The notes below the pieces were generated by a model. It ran no database searches, had not been told where the DNA came from, and saw nothing but the letters and a program-made list of their open reading frames with translations. A stretch of DNA of 64,000 bases, from contig JAQMWT010000174.1 of assembly GCA_029834535.1 (NCBI GenBank), positions 17,742 through 81,741 of the forward strand, read 5' to 3'. The position numbers and the translations under genes are program-made. Origin of the DNA: Chrysophaeum taylorii. Lineage: Eukaryota > Sar > Pelagophyceae > Pelagomonadales > Pelagomonadaceae. Of this stretch, positions 20,207 through 31,247 are shown piece after piece (positions within the stretch are counted from its first letter, which is position 1; every line of letters starts with the position of its first letter).

Positions 20207-22997
20207 CTAAGCTGGAAGCGTCTTACCATCGACAAGAGTGTTCTGGACAGAGTCGTACGGTGGACGAGCAGCTGAAAGAGTGACTTGATGGAAGGGTGGG
20301 GAGGATGAAGTGGAATGAACGCCGTAGGCGTTTTTGAACTTGTGAAATAAGTTGCGTTGAAGGAGCTTCGAAAAATGATCAGCGACCTGGTAGAGAGTAG
20401 GACACCAGAGAGGTCTAATGATCGAGTTAGCTTGGTAGTCACGAATGCGAAATTCTCGTAAGTTGATATGACGAGAAGGAGCACTGACTTTAGGATGATT
20501 AGCGACATGTATTGCACTAGCGTTGTCAATAAGTAAGGGGATAGCGCGAGCTTGATCACACGAAAACAGATAGGGGTGGGAGGAGAAAGGCTTTTAGAAC
20601 CAGTGACATTCATCAGCGGCTGCGCTGGCGGCGATGAGTTCAGCTTCCATGGTGCTCTTGGCAGTGAGAGTCTGGCGTTTGCTAGACCAAAATACGAGAC
20701 TGCCAAAGACGAATATACATGCACCAGAATTGGATCGTAAGCGAGGGTCAGAACGATCAGCAAAGCTTGCATCAGTAAAACAGATAATAGGTGAACGAAG
20801 ATGATGCAGTTCAGGATAGTGGGCGATCAGATGCTGAATAAAGGGGGTAATAGACGGGCAGTCGGATGAATAGTCAAGGGAATCATTCGGGGTGCCCTCT
20901 AAATAGCGAAGTATAACATATAAGTGCAGAAGATGGGTTTGGTCAGGGTTGTGCATCCCTTTGCAGCATTTGTTGCACAAGGTGGTGATGTCCGGTCGAC
21001 ATGTGACAGACAAATAAATGCTGGTGCCACAATAGAAAGGGAAGTTTTGGCGTAATACATCCAAGGTAGTAGCCAAGTCCGAGAGAAGTTTAATATAAGG
21101 TTTTTGGACGAGGATGTCCGAATAGGGCACGTCCAGGCTATGTAGATTGAGCTTATCCTCAGCAAGCATCTTGTTGATCTTCGCTGCAACATTCATAGTG
21201 AGATGACCAGCGGGGACATTGTAGTGGACATCGATGCCTAGAAAGGATCGGATGTTGTCATGCCATGTACCCTTGCCATATTCGGTCTCCAGAGGGGTGC
21301 GAAGAGACGCAATTTTGGCAGTGTGGGTACCGGTGATCAATAGGTCATCGACTGAAACGGATAGTAATACCCATTGGTTGATAGAGCGATCCCAATTGAT
21401 AAAAAGACAAGTATCGACTTGTGAGCGTTCGAACTCATGTTGTCGAAGAAATGAGTCGAGCTTAATGTTCCACAACAAAGCTGACTGTTTGAGGTCATAG
21501 AGAGCCCTGACGAGTCGGAGAGCGAGTTTCGACTCTGGGTGGTTCTTCTGTATCTGCTGGACAAGATTTGGAGAGACACGTATTCCTCGAGGAAAGTCGA
21601 TCCATACCGGGCGATCGAGTGCGGATTGGATGAATGCCTGGGGAATGTCCGCGTGCGCGACAGGGAGCTTGTGCTTCACAGCAATGGCGAGCAGTAGCTG
21701 GTTGGTAGCGAGCATTGCGGTTGGTGAGGATGTGGCATAGACGTCAATACCTACACGTGCCAATAAACCTCGGGCGACTAGACGGGCTTTATAGCGGCCT
21801 GGAGTGCCGTCAGCGAAATACTTGATCTTCAGCACGAGCTTTGTCGAGATGGACGAACGGTCTGGTAGTAAAGGCTCAAGCTGGAATACACCATTGGAGC
21901 ACAATCCTTCAATTTCCTTGCGAATCGAAGCGATGTGCTTTTGCTTGTCTTCTTCGCCGAGTCCTTTAAGTTCGACAATCTTTTCCGGCTCATAGACGAT
22001 ATCTTCAGCGGTCACAAGTTGTAACACGACGTGATCGAGGTGTTGCAAATTATAGTCCACGACTTCTTGTATAATGTCTTGATTCGGATCACTTTGACTT
22101 AGGAAGAGGTGTCCGAGTTCGCCAGAATCATGCATGAAGGCATGCCTGTGACGAGAAGCTAGATGGTAGTGCTGATGCGCGGAGATGTCCCATAATAGAG
22201 AGGAGCCCATACAACATAATTCTTGGTTCCATCGATGCGCATAATACTCTGCCGGTGACATTTCGTCATGGCACATGTAGTTCTCGAGAACAGAATTGTC
22301 GTTATCAAGGTGGTGAACCAACACATACGAGTGGTATGGCTTCCTGGGGAAGTCAACGTACAAGAGTTCCGCGTCGGTTCCTCTCTGCAAATCCAGTGCG
22401 GTGCCGCCCATGATACCATAGTCTTGTGTGGTAGTTGCTAGGAGACATCCTTTCGGGACATCATTGGGCGGCTTAGCTTCTCTTCGAATGTTGAGAGCAG
22501 AGGCGATGCTGGCGGCGTGGCCCTGGTGCAGAGCGCAGACACTGATGAGGAACATCAATTTACCGGACATGTTGGCTGTGGCGTGAGTCGTGGATTGCTC
22601 TTGCTGGTACTTCCAGTTGCGACCATACTCTGAGGCGAGAATGCGTCTGGTAAAGAGTTTTCCATCGTCAACACGTTTCACGATGTAGAGTTGATCCTTA
22701 GGGATGCGGAATCCACGTTCGTCATTGAGAGCTGCCTTGAGTTTATCGCTCTGGTTGCGATGCACGAGAACTGGAGTAAAACCTGGATCGTCGAGAACTA
22801 CCTCTAGGCGATCTTTTCGTTTGGGCATTGGGATCCTACCATCCGGTGGAGGTGGCCGGTTGAGGAACGAAAAATCCTGTTCAGGTGTCGCGTCGCTGAC
22901 GGGACTTGAATCAGCAGCGGGAGTTGGATCCAGTTCTTTGTGTTTGTCGTCATCGCTAGGTTGGTAATCGTGCTCGTCTTCGTGAGTCTCGCCCTCA
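20207..22997 (-). pseudogene. copia2-a reverse transcriptase and RNase H
   Basis: Reads from an acidic linker into RT: KARLVARGLL, ADIPQAFIQS (first Asp), RALYDLKQSALLWN, SVSVDDLLITG (canonical DD) and SFLGIDVHY. RNase H follows: ICFTDASFAD, SKRQTLTAKSTMEAEL and, after an in-frame TAA at 20594-20596, IDNASAIHVANHP and SRHINLRE, ending at TAG 20207-20209. Apart from the TAA the catalytic residues are intact. The RT frame is separated from integrase by a frameshift in a run of seven A (minus), so the break may be an assembly error. Confidence 0.85.
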
Positions 22998-24098
22998 TTT
23001 TTTTGATTCCTGTCTAATTTCCGGCATTTGCTGTTCGCTGATGCCTGGTAGCGGGTCCTCTTGTCGTGCCTTTGGTGGGATCTGTGCAAGTGCTTTGATC
23101 CGTTCGATCTCCTCGTTTCGGTTGACTGGCATGTCCGCGTCGACGTGAAAGTCGTTTGAGGTAACGATTTTTCCGTATCGCCCTTGATGTACAAGCAGGA
23201 TATAGCTGTGAACATCACGGACAAATCGGTCCGTACCGGGGAGGTTCGGGAGATAGTTGTTGCTATGGAAGTAAGAGGCCGAGACGCTGGAGGGTTCCAG
23301 TTTGTGACTTTGAGGGTAGACAAAAGTGACAGGTTCGCCAAAGGGGAGAAGCTTCAAGAGCGGTGCCGTGGGCGACATGATACGCCGGGGAACGGTGCAT
23401 GGCATGTGCGTGCGCGAGGGCAGGCCGTGAGAGCGCTGGTTGTCGGCTTGGATCTTATGCAGGAGAGCAAATGGGTGATAATACTCAGCGGCAATAGACT
23501 TTCCTTCGATGCGTACACTGCGAAGGTTGGGAAGACGAACCACGGTGCCGCGGGTGTTTTCTTTTATTATGTTTTCAGCAAAGTTCCGCAGGTGTAGGTG
23601 GCGACCAAGGATTTGGAATTGGAGGCCAAGCTGCACCTTGAGAGGGTGGAAGGCTTCGGAGCGAAAAGTCGAGAATGCGTCCGAGGATATGATCTTCACA
23701 TGGACATCGAAGTCGACTTTGATGACGTTAACCACATAGAAGATGCCGGCCAGAACATCTTGTGCGTCTAATTTCCGTAGGAAATAGTCCCATTTGTGTG
23801 CTGAGATGATACACACGAAGTGCATGATATAGCGAAATCCGCCGTAGCACTTGTGGATGCTCGGGTATGACACATCCATGTGGAGGTGTTGGCCAGGAGC
23901 ATAGGCCACTTCGTCCTGTGACCAGGAAGTGTTATTGTGGCGGAAGCTGACATGCGATTGACAGCGCTTGCATTCGCTGCAGTCTTGCAAATACCGATCA
24001 TCACCTAGGCGGAGATTCGTTACATTAGCGGCAATCGTGCGGCGAAGAATCTCTGGTTGCTGGTGGTGTATGCGGTGCCAGCGAGTGGCCAAAAGCAC
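22995..24098 (-). CDS. copia2-a integrase
   Basis: Starts within a GAG-pre-integrase block (TRWHRIHHQQPE), then CSECKRCQSH as zinc-binding Cys pairs, then the catalytic core: HMDVSYPSIHK (Asp), ISSDAFSTFRSE (Asp) and NFAENIIKE (Glu). The C-terminal copia region and a Lys/Glu-rich tail follow. Open for 367 codons, then shifted at the A7 run near 23000. It joins viral-type cDNA to host DNA. Confidence 0.85.
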   Translation of the reverse strand: MLLATRWHRIHHQQPEILRRTIAANVTNLRLGDDRYLQDCSECKRCQSHVSFRHNNTSWSQDEVAYAPGQHLHMDVSYPSIHKCYGGFRYIMHFVCIISAHKWDYFLRKLDAQDVLAGIFYVVNVIKVDFDVHVKIISSDAFSTFRSEAFHPLKVQLGLQFQILGRHLHLRNFAENIIKENTRGTVVRLPNLRSVRIEGKSIAAEYYHPFALLHKIQADNQRSHGLPSRTHMPCTVPRRIMSPTAPLLKLLPFGEPVTFVYPQSHKLEPSSVSASYFHSNNYLPNLPGTDRFVRDVHSYILLVHQGRYGKIVTSNDFHVDADMPVNRNEEIERIKALAQIPPKARQEDPLPGISEQQMPEIRQESKK

Positions 24099-25951
24099 TC
24101 ATTTGGCGTGCTGAGTGGTGCCGGGCTGGCGCAAGGGAGGCAATGCGGCAGTCGAAGCGCTGGGGGGGCTGGGTCGCTTGTCGACTCGGATCTTAGCAAC
24201 GGTTGCCTCGGCAAGAAGCGTCTCGAGGTTTGTCGATTTGCTTGGTTTGCGGATCGCATAATGGTGAGCATCTGCAACGGCATTGAAGAGGGAGGTGAGG
24301 TTCAGGTCTTCCTCTGCTAGGAGACGGCTGGAGATGGCTGAGAAGAATTCTGCAACCTGGTGGATGTCTCCAGAGCCGGGGATGCCATGGCGTATTATAG
24401 CCCATTCGACGTGAAGGTTCACGTGGTGGTGCGATTCGTGGAATGCGAGGACAGCGCTGTACTTTGCCTGCAACATGTGGTGCGGGACGGCGTTGGCCAG
24501 TGCCTTGAACGCGAAGTACGGCGGGTGCTGGTTAAACAGTCGGAACAGTCCCGGGTCCGAGTGGTATCCAAATTTTGCGATTTCGTTGAGGGTCGCGTAA
24601 CGTATGTGGTCTTGAGAGATCAGCAGCAAGGCATTGGAGTTGCTCGTGTTGGTTGGGTACGAGCCAGTAACCGAGTAGCACTTGGTGCTCTTCTGAAGTG
24701 TGTCTCCGATGTGGCCGACATAGTCCGCGTAAGTGGGGCGTGCTTTGGACATTACGAGTCCCTTGGGGTCATCGAGATAAATTCGCCCTTGTGAGTCGAT
24801 CGCGGCAAAGCCAGGATGCGAACGATTCATATAGTGGACCCAAGTGGACGGGCGCGAAAAGCTGTGAGCGGCGGCCAAGGAGGTGGTGTAAGCGACGACC
24901 AGAAAGGCGGTGCCCTTGGGAACATCCAGGGAAAAGGAGTGCGTTGGGGAGAAGACTGCGGGTTGATGAGAACAGTCGAAAGTCTGAGGGGGCCTGGAAT
25001 GAAGGGTGAGGGAGGCGCGCAGGAAGTAGCCACAGGCGACGGCAGTAGCGGCGGTGCTGGTGATGGCGCCATCCAAATGGTAAGCACATTGAGACTCTGA
25101 GGCCTGAAAACAGCGGATGGTATTCCAAGCGGCGAGAGTGGGGGGTTGCGACAAATGGTTGTGCAGGAGCGTGAAAACCAGTAGGTGGGAAATGGACGTC
25201 ATTGTGGCGTAGGGGGTGCCGTCGGCATCTAAACCGAGATCCGTGAAGGGCTTGTGAGACGTGCGAGCATTTGGCAGATGCGGGCATTATCGGAAATCGA
25301 GAGTTTCGAGGCGTTTGCGGGCTTGTAGGAGTAGGTGGCCTTGTGCTGGTAGTAGTCCAATGTGGAACGGGGCACTGTACCACGAAGGACGGGTTTGGCG
25401 ATCCAGAGATCGTCAGGGATGGTGTGACTGGGATCCAGGAGAGGAACCATGATCGGAGGTGAGGTTAACCAAGTAGAGGCGGTTTTCTCGAGGTTGTAGC
25501 CAGTGAGCGGGAGCCGGGCATACACAGCGAGATAGCGTGTCTTGCTGATGACATCACCAAAAGCAGAGGCATTGGTAGACGCCGGAATGGCGGAAGTAGC
25601 CTAAGCGCTGATAACCTTTGGCGAGTTGAGCATGCTCATGGTGAGTTCGGGGGTTGGGAGGTACGTTCTCGACAATGGCATAGGTCGGGAGCGTGCAACG
25701 AACGAAGCGGCGTTGTTCTTTGACAAAAAGGCCGGCGGTGACCGGAGTGGCATAACCGTCGTGTTCTTTCATTACACTCAGATGTTGGCAGGGCAATGTA
25801 AAAACTGCGAGGTCGAATGCAGGGAGTCTTATTTTGCCGGTTTGGAGTGCGGCATTGAGTTTTCGGAGATCCGCATAGTGCTTGGCATGCGGAAAGAGGT
25901 GTTGCGCACGCGTGCGCAGGATATCGTTGAGTTCGCAGGTAACTACGACAG
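24099..25951 (-). pseudogene. copia2-a extra region between protease and integrase, unknown
   Basis: About 1.85 kb (about 600 codons across three frames: 25554-25951, 25229-25525 and 24099-25202) lies where copia elements usually have only a short linker. The best block includes IDSQGRIYLDDPKG, HIRYATLNEIAKFGYHSD and many His/Phe residues. It is not similar to anything I know and not similar to the gypsy methyltransferase. Two frame changes and a stop are present, but flanking enzymes are fairly intact, so it seems to belong to the element and not to be a later insertion. Confidence 0.5.
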
Positions 25952-27132
25952 TTAGGCGTTTGTCGAATCGTTCGCGAAAAGTGTCGAAACCTTCCTGGTG
26001 GAGTCCCCTGCAATAATGGCTGTTTTGAGCAGAGGGGTATGTGTTTGCAGAGAGAGGTCTGCGGAGCCACTGAATGCGTGGTGGACGACAGGAGATTTGA
26101 TGTTGAGCACTTCAGTAAGATACACGGAATGATTTTGTAACTTCGCGAAGTCAAGCGTGTGCGATTGTGAGCGTGTCTTTGCGACATGCTTTGTGATGTG
26201 TGCAATCTCATCGTGGTGGGATATTCGTTTTCTTGTGTGAAAGCTAACCACAGTGGCGAATGTTTGCCGGGGATGGGATGGCAGGGACAACAGGCCGTTA
26301 GGCTTGCGAGCGGCAAGTACGACGGCGGTCTTTCCTATAAGTGTTGCGTAATTGTGGGGGTCTGAGGTCGAGGATTTTAAGAGCTCATACAGGTAGGGCT
26401 CGTGAGGCAGTGGCGGGTCTGTTGCTTGTACATGCAGAGCTTTGAGCTGGGATGTTGCAATAACTTGAAGACCTTGTCGAAATTGCGGGACTACCATAAA
26501 TACGAGATATAATACGTAACCTGTGTTGTCTTTTGTATCCTTTGAAGAGAGACCTGCAGCCTGCAGATACAACGGTTTAACGCCGATAAAGTGACTGGTA
26601 AGAGTGCCTCGTCCCATATGGATGGTATGTTCGGGAATGCGGCGGATGGTCTCGGGAACAAAATTTTGAATTGTGCGCGTAAAGCAAAAAGATGCGCCAC
26701 CGTCAATCAATGAGGTTTCTGTGCCGGGGCCGTTGCAGCCGTGCAAGGAGCTAGTTTTCTTTGAGGTGTTGTTTGGAGTGTAAGTTGTACAAAGAAAATC
26801 TGCGACTCGTGTGGAGATAATGGATGAAGTCGGGAAATTCGTCATCTGGGGGTTTGGTGCCGGATGAAGTAAGGTGTGGTTGTCGGCACAGGCGTCGTCG
26901 GTAACCATCAGGGGAAAAGCCGACTCTTGTGGAGGGCACGCATGTAGTCATTGTGACATTTGGCGTAGGCTTCGGCGGTGTCTTCTTCATATTGGGTTTC
27001 GGGAATGGCGTCGGCGCAGAGGTCTAGCTGATCTTTGTCGTCATAGAAGCCGAGATGCCCTTTGTCTTCTTGTTCATCGGTTTCGGCGTCGTCCTCATCA
27101 GGTTGATCATCTTGTGGATCGGACGTTAACAT
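25952..27132 (-). pseudogene. copia2-a pol start and aspartic protease
   Basis: An ATG at 27132 opens an acidic N-terminal segment (MLTSDPQDDQPDEDD) just after the gag stop. A frame change near 26920 leads into the protease: SLIDGGASFCFT at about 26710 corresponds to the DSGAS/DTGAS active site, with Gly in the middle position. Downstream blocks (GVKPLYLQ, FMVVPQFRQG) fit the flap and second half only loosely. It would cleave Gag-Pol. Copia2-b has the same start at 63655. Confidence 0.6.
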
Positions 27133-27156
27133 CTGGAGAAATTAGAGATAGAAAAT

Positions 27157-29110
27157 CTAAAGAAATTCGGCGGCGTCAGCTTCGGCTTCGGAAAGAAGTA
27201 TCTCGTCGGAAATGGTGGTGATGAGGTTAATGAGCTTGTTCATATGCTCGGAGCTAGACGTATGTTGGCGACCGGCTTGGCTAAGATTTCGTATGGTTTG
27301 GAGTTTGCGACGAACTTCACGAAGGGGGACCTTGAAGCGTTGGTCTGGAGTAGACGGTTTGGGTGGATGAGGTTGTGTTGGGAAGGTGACCTTTCGAAGA
27401 TGCGGGTGCTCGCGTTTGTCAGGGGTGACAGGAGGAGCGCGGGGACGGTGCTTGTTCTTCTGTGGGGTGACAGGGGTGGCCTTGGCCTTAGGATTGTCAT
27501 TGACGTCGTAGTAAGACGGGGAGCGAGGATTAGGAGGCTTTTTGCCTGGAGGGGGCTTTTTGACGTGCCGCGAAATTTGCTTCTTGCGGTAGGCGTGCAG
27601 TTGGTGAATGAGGTCATTGTCTTCCTCTTGATCAAGGTTGGCTTCCGTGAGAAAAACGGCGACGGGGTCGGTGGCTTCAATGGGGTCCGGTGGGGTTTCG
27701 TCTTCAGAGGGAGAGGTTTCATCATCGTCTTCGGTGAGGTGGAGACCATGACGGCGGGAGCGAAAGCGTGGGTTGTCTTTATCCTGTGTTGGCAGACGAC
27801 CAAAGTCCGTAACGAAGCGCAAAGGCTTGAAGTTGAGAGTGGGGTGAGGCTTGAGGTGAGCCAAAAAGTTGCGCTCGAACGTTGAAATGACGGTGATGCG
27901 AGCGATGAGCTTAGGAAGGTGGTGGGTGGCGTCCTTGTCTTCGTCGAGTAACAGCGAATCGTTGGGAGTGCGCAAACAGTTAGCAAGACGTGCAAAGCCC
28001 TTGATGTGTGTTGGGGCGCGGGAGTCAAGCAAGCTTGGGGGGTACTTGAAGCGGAGAGTTTGGTGAATTTCTTCGAGGATCTTGACGTCGGGAAGTTGGA
28101 GAGAAGCATCCGTGGTGATCTGGCGGAGTTGCTGCTGGACATGACGCATGTAGTCGATGTAGTGAGCTGGCTCGTGGATTTCAGGGTTGAACGGCGTGTC
28201 CAGAAAGGCATTGTAAACATAATGCGCATGATGGATGTGGTTCTGGCCCGTATGGTTATCGAGTGAGTGCGAGGCGAACTTGTAGCACGAATTCGAGTCC
28301 TATCGGGTAGGAGGATCCGAGTGCATCGATTTCGTCGTATGCTGGATGCTCGACGGAGTCGCTACCGGCATGTAGGAAACGGCGAAATAGGGGGTGTACG
28401 GTCTCGCGGAGATATACGATGAAGTCGGCTTCTTTTCCTTGGAGATGCGGTTGAGTGATCGGATATAACTTGCCTTTTGTCATATCGGTCGGGTCCTTGT
28501 CTTGGTTCTTGAGTTCTTGGAGCTTTGGCTCGTGGACGTTGTCCAGGAAGTGTTTGCCGAACTTGCGGTAGACACCCTTGTAGTATACGTAACGGCCTTG
28601 GAAATCTTGCGTGTTCCCGGCGGTAGAGTGGTTGTCGGGGTCCTTGTCGTATTCGTCGATACCGTGGCTTAGGAGAGCGTCAGCGAGATCGTTCGATCCG
28701 CGCAGGACGGATTCCCACGTGTAGAAGCCCTGTAGGAAGGACTGAGTTATACCTGTTTCAGGCATCAGATGTTCGACGAACAATTGCATGACACGAAATG
28801 AAAGCATCTGGGGTGTGACTTGAGCGTTGTCCATCGACTTGAGGACGGCGCTAGGGGGGTCACTAAAGGTGTTGACCTTAGACTTGGGATCTTGTTGAGC
28901 CGGAGTGGGAGGCGGAGCCGCAGCAGCGACGGCAGGTGGTGGTGCTTGCGTTGCTACACTTGGGTGGCCAATGCGCGTATTTGAGCCATCATGCGAGTTT
29001 CTTGGTCTTGCATTTCTTGTTTATGCCGAGCTTCGTACGCTTGAGCTTGCTGTTGCGAAACGAACTTCTTGTTCTTTCATCTCCTTTTGGAGTTCTTGGT
29101 TCGTCGGCAT
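27157..29110 (-). pseudogene. copia2-a gag
   Basis: Starts at MPTNQELQKEMKEQE (ATG 29108-29110), the same start as copia2-b at 61687. A Gln-rich helical N-terminus and a Pro/Ala linker lead into a capsid-like helical region (VMQLFVEHLMPETGI, YIDYMRHVQQQLRQI) and a basic tail with KKQISRHVKKPPPGKK, which may bind RNA in place of a zinc knuckle. Frame breaks lie near 29040 and 28256. Ends at TAG just before the pol ATG, which is preceded by a pyrimidine-rich CTCCAG. Confidence 0.75.
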
Positions 29111-29161
29111 TTTGCTTGGGTTCAGGAACGTCAGTTAACTTGACTTGTCTGGAATTCCTGG

Positions 29162-29490
29162 TATGGCGGCACAGAAAAAAAAAAAAACTTCCCGACCCCC
29201 GGGTGACAAAGGGGGTACTCACCGACTCGCCCTAGACCTCACTGAACAAGGAAAACACGGACGCGGGGTCGGATAAGCTCGCCACACACCTTGCTCACGC
29301 TCACCAAGCCTCTCAACAAGATGGAGAGATGGAATATGATAGCAAGGAAACTACAAGAATACAGCAAGAATGCTTCTCACAAAAGAGAGGTATGATGTCA
29401 CTAAAAAGATCGGGAAAGGTGTCCCGTTGAACGGGTATCGAGCCTCGAGAGAGGGGGGATAAGCCTTAGCGGTCAGGAGTTGCCGCCACA
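29162..29490 (-). repeat. Gypsy B 3' LTR (329 bp)
   Basis: On the minus strand TGTGGCGGCAACTCC...GTGCCGCCATA, with imperfect inverted ends (TGTGGCGGCA and TGCCGCCATA). Matches 50612-50940, 61313-61635 and, less closely, 39342-39645. Preceded by the purine run AGGGGAG (minus), the likely polypurine tract. Confidence 0.9.
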
Positions 29491-29520
29491 GGACTCCCCT
29501 GGTGAGAACACGAGCTGCCC

Positions 29521-31240
29521 TCAGCGAGTCCGGCGAGAAGCACGAGCCTTGGCTGAATGAGCATCTCGAGAACGAATCTTCTTGTAGGCACGTTCAACGA
29601 CAGGTTCAGGAACGCGTCCACCACGTACAGTGAACTTAGGAATCAATACATCGATCTCATGCGGGGCGAAGTCGGTGACACAAGGAGTGGTACTGTTGTT
29701 GACCTTGGTCTTGTCGGTGAAACTGCGACCGTCCACGTCCTTGTATTCCGGCTTAAGCTTGCGAGTAGAGAGACGTGAAGTAGGCTTGTAATAAGAAACC
29801 TTGTCATGGGGACCGAGATCAGCATAGAAATGCAGAGCGACTCGATCATTCACAAAATCATAGGGTTATAAACTTCAGCGACATAAATCTTCCTTCGCCA
29901 ATCGGACCGTTTATTATCCGGAATCCTACTGATAACGAACATACCATGCTTGTAATCATCCCGAAAGGTCTCCTTGGGTTTGGGCACAGCTCGATCGACC
30001 ACTGGAGAAACCATCACAGGGGTAATCTGACTAACATGAACACAACGGCGTGTTTAGGATAATCAAGATACTCAATCCCGTAAGTGACCGGGGACAAGCG
30101 TTCCAAAATAACGAATGGACCGCGCCATTCCGGTCGAAGCTTGTTCTGAAGAAAAGGGATGTAGAGCAGAACATGTGAACCTTCTTCATACTCCACATCA
30201 ACATGGTCCGTATTATAGGCGAGGCGTTGTTTACGAAGAGCCTTCTCACGAGCTTCGTTCACCGTAGCGGTATAGAACTTCAGCCTCTCGCGAGTCTCTG
30301 CCACAACATCGGAGCGAGTTTTCGGCAAGCGGCGGACATCAAGATCCATGATCGTGTAATCGGTTGGCAATAAAGGCTGCCGGTTAAGACGAATCATGAA
30401 AGGTGAGATCTGAGTCCCCGGAATAAATTTACGATTATAACAGAAAGCAATATACTCCGCGAATTCGGGCCATTCCGTGATCTTGCGGTTCTGAAGGCAC
30501 GCACGGAGGAAAGCCTTGATAAGGCGGCTGACCCTTTCCGCAGGATTAGCCTGAGTATGATGCGGAATCGTGGTACTATACCGAACATCGAAAAGATGAC
30601 GAAACTCCTCCATCGACTTGTTGACGAACTCTTTCCCATTGTCGGTACGAATCCTCGGAGGTATATAACCTTTGAGTAATATATTCGCGACAAAAGACTC
30701 GAGGATTGACTCAGCAGTCTTATGGTGTAGTACGTCGAGAATCAAGAAATGGGAAAATTGATAAAAAAAAACGATGAGCTATGTCTCAGGACCAGCACTG
30801 GGCAAAGGTCCAAACAAATCCATACAAAGGACGACACAATCACCATCATACGCCGGTTGCTGAAGCAGACCTGCTCTCTTTGGTTCATGCGTACGAGCTT
30901 TCTTGCACACTATGCAACCAGCAATGTAAGCACCCACCTCATTAGACATATGAGGCCACCAAAAACGTTCAAGTATCGACTGCACTGTACTTTGACGACC
31001 CATATGACCACCATTAAGAGGTGTGTCATGGTACAATCGGATGATGCGCGTCCGTGAAGTTCGGGGTGCGACTATCATCGGGTGCGAGTAGGGTGCGGCA
31101 CGGTAGAGAACTCCTTTCACCACTTGATGGAGATAATGGGCCCCGTACCGACGAAGAGAATGGCCCTGAGCCATGCGATAACGAATGTCCTCACAAGTAG
31201 CATCAGTGGTCTGCTCTTTGGCTATCTCCTCCAAAGTCAA
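29521..31240 (-). pseudogene. Gypsy B integrase and C-terminal domain
   Basis: Three frames (30779-31240, 30014-30745 and 29521-29853) that align in order with 59550-61282 of gypsy D. They hold the HHCC zinc region (YHDTPLNGGH, CIVCKK), core motifs MDLFGPL, RTDNGKEFVN and the Glu of ANPAERVSR, then the SH3-like region and a C-terminal domain ending RASRRTR. Breaks lie at about 30760 (an A9 run), 30010 and 29860. Confidence 0.85.
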
Positions 31241-31247
31241 ATTATCC

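Larger units (their letters stand above)
19970..29161 (-). mobile_element. copia2-a: Ty1/copia element nested in the gypsy A leader
   Basis: Minus-strand element with 3' LTR 19970-20164, RNase H/RT, integrase, a large extra region, protease, gag (start 29110) and part of its leader, which ends at 29161 where gypsy B is inserted. Its 5' LTR should lie beyond gypsy B and is not found here. The equivalent is present in copia2-b at 50378-50572. Catalytic motifs are canonical, and most lesions are one-base changes, including a homopolymer frameshift at 22998-23004 and an in-frame TAA at 20594. Confidence 0.9.
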
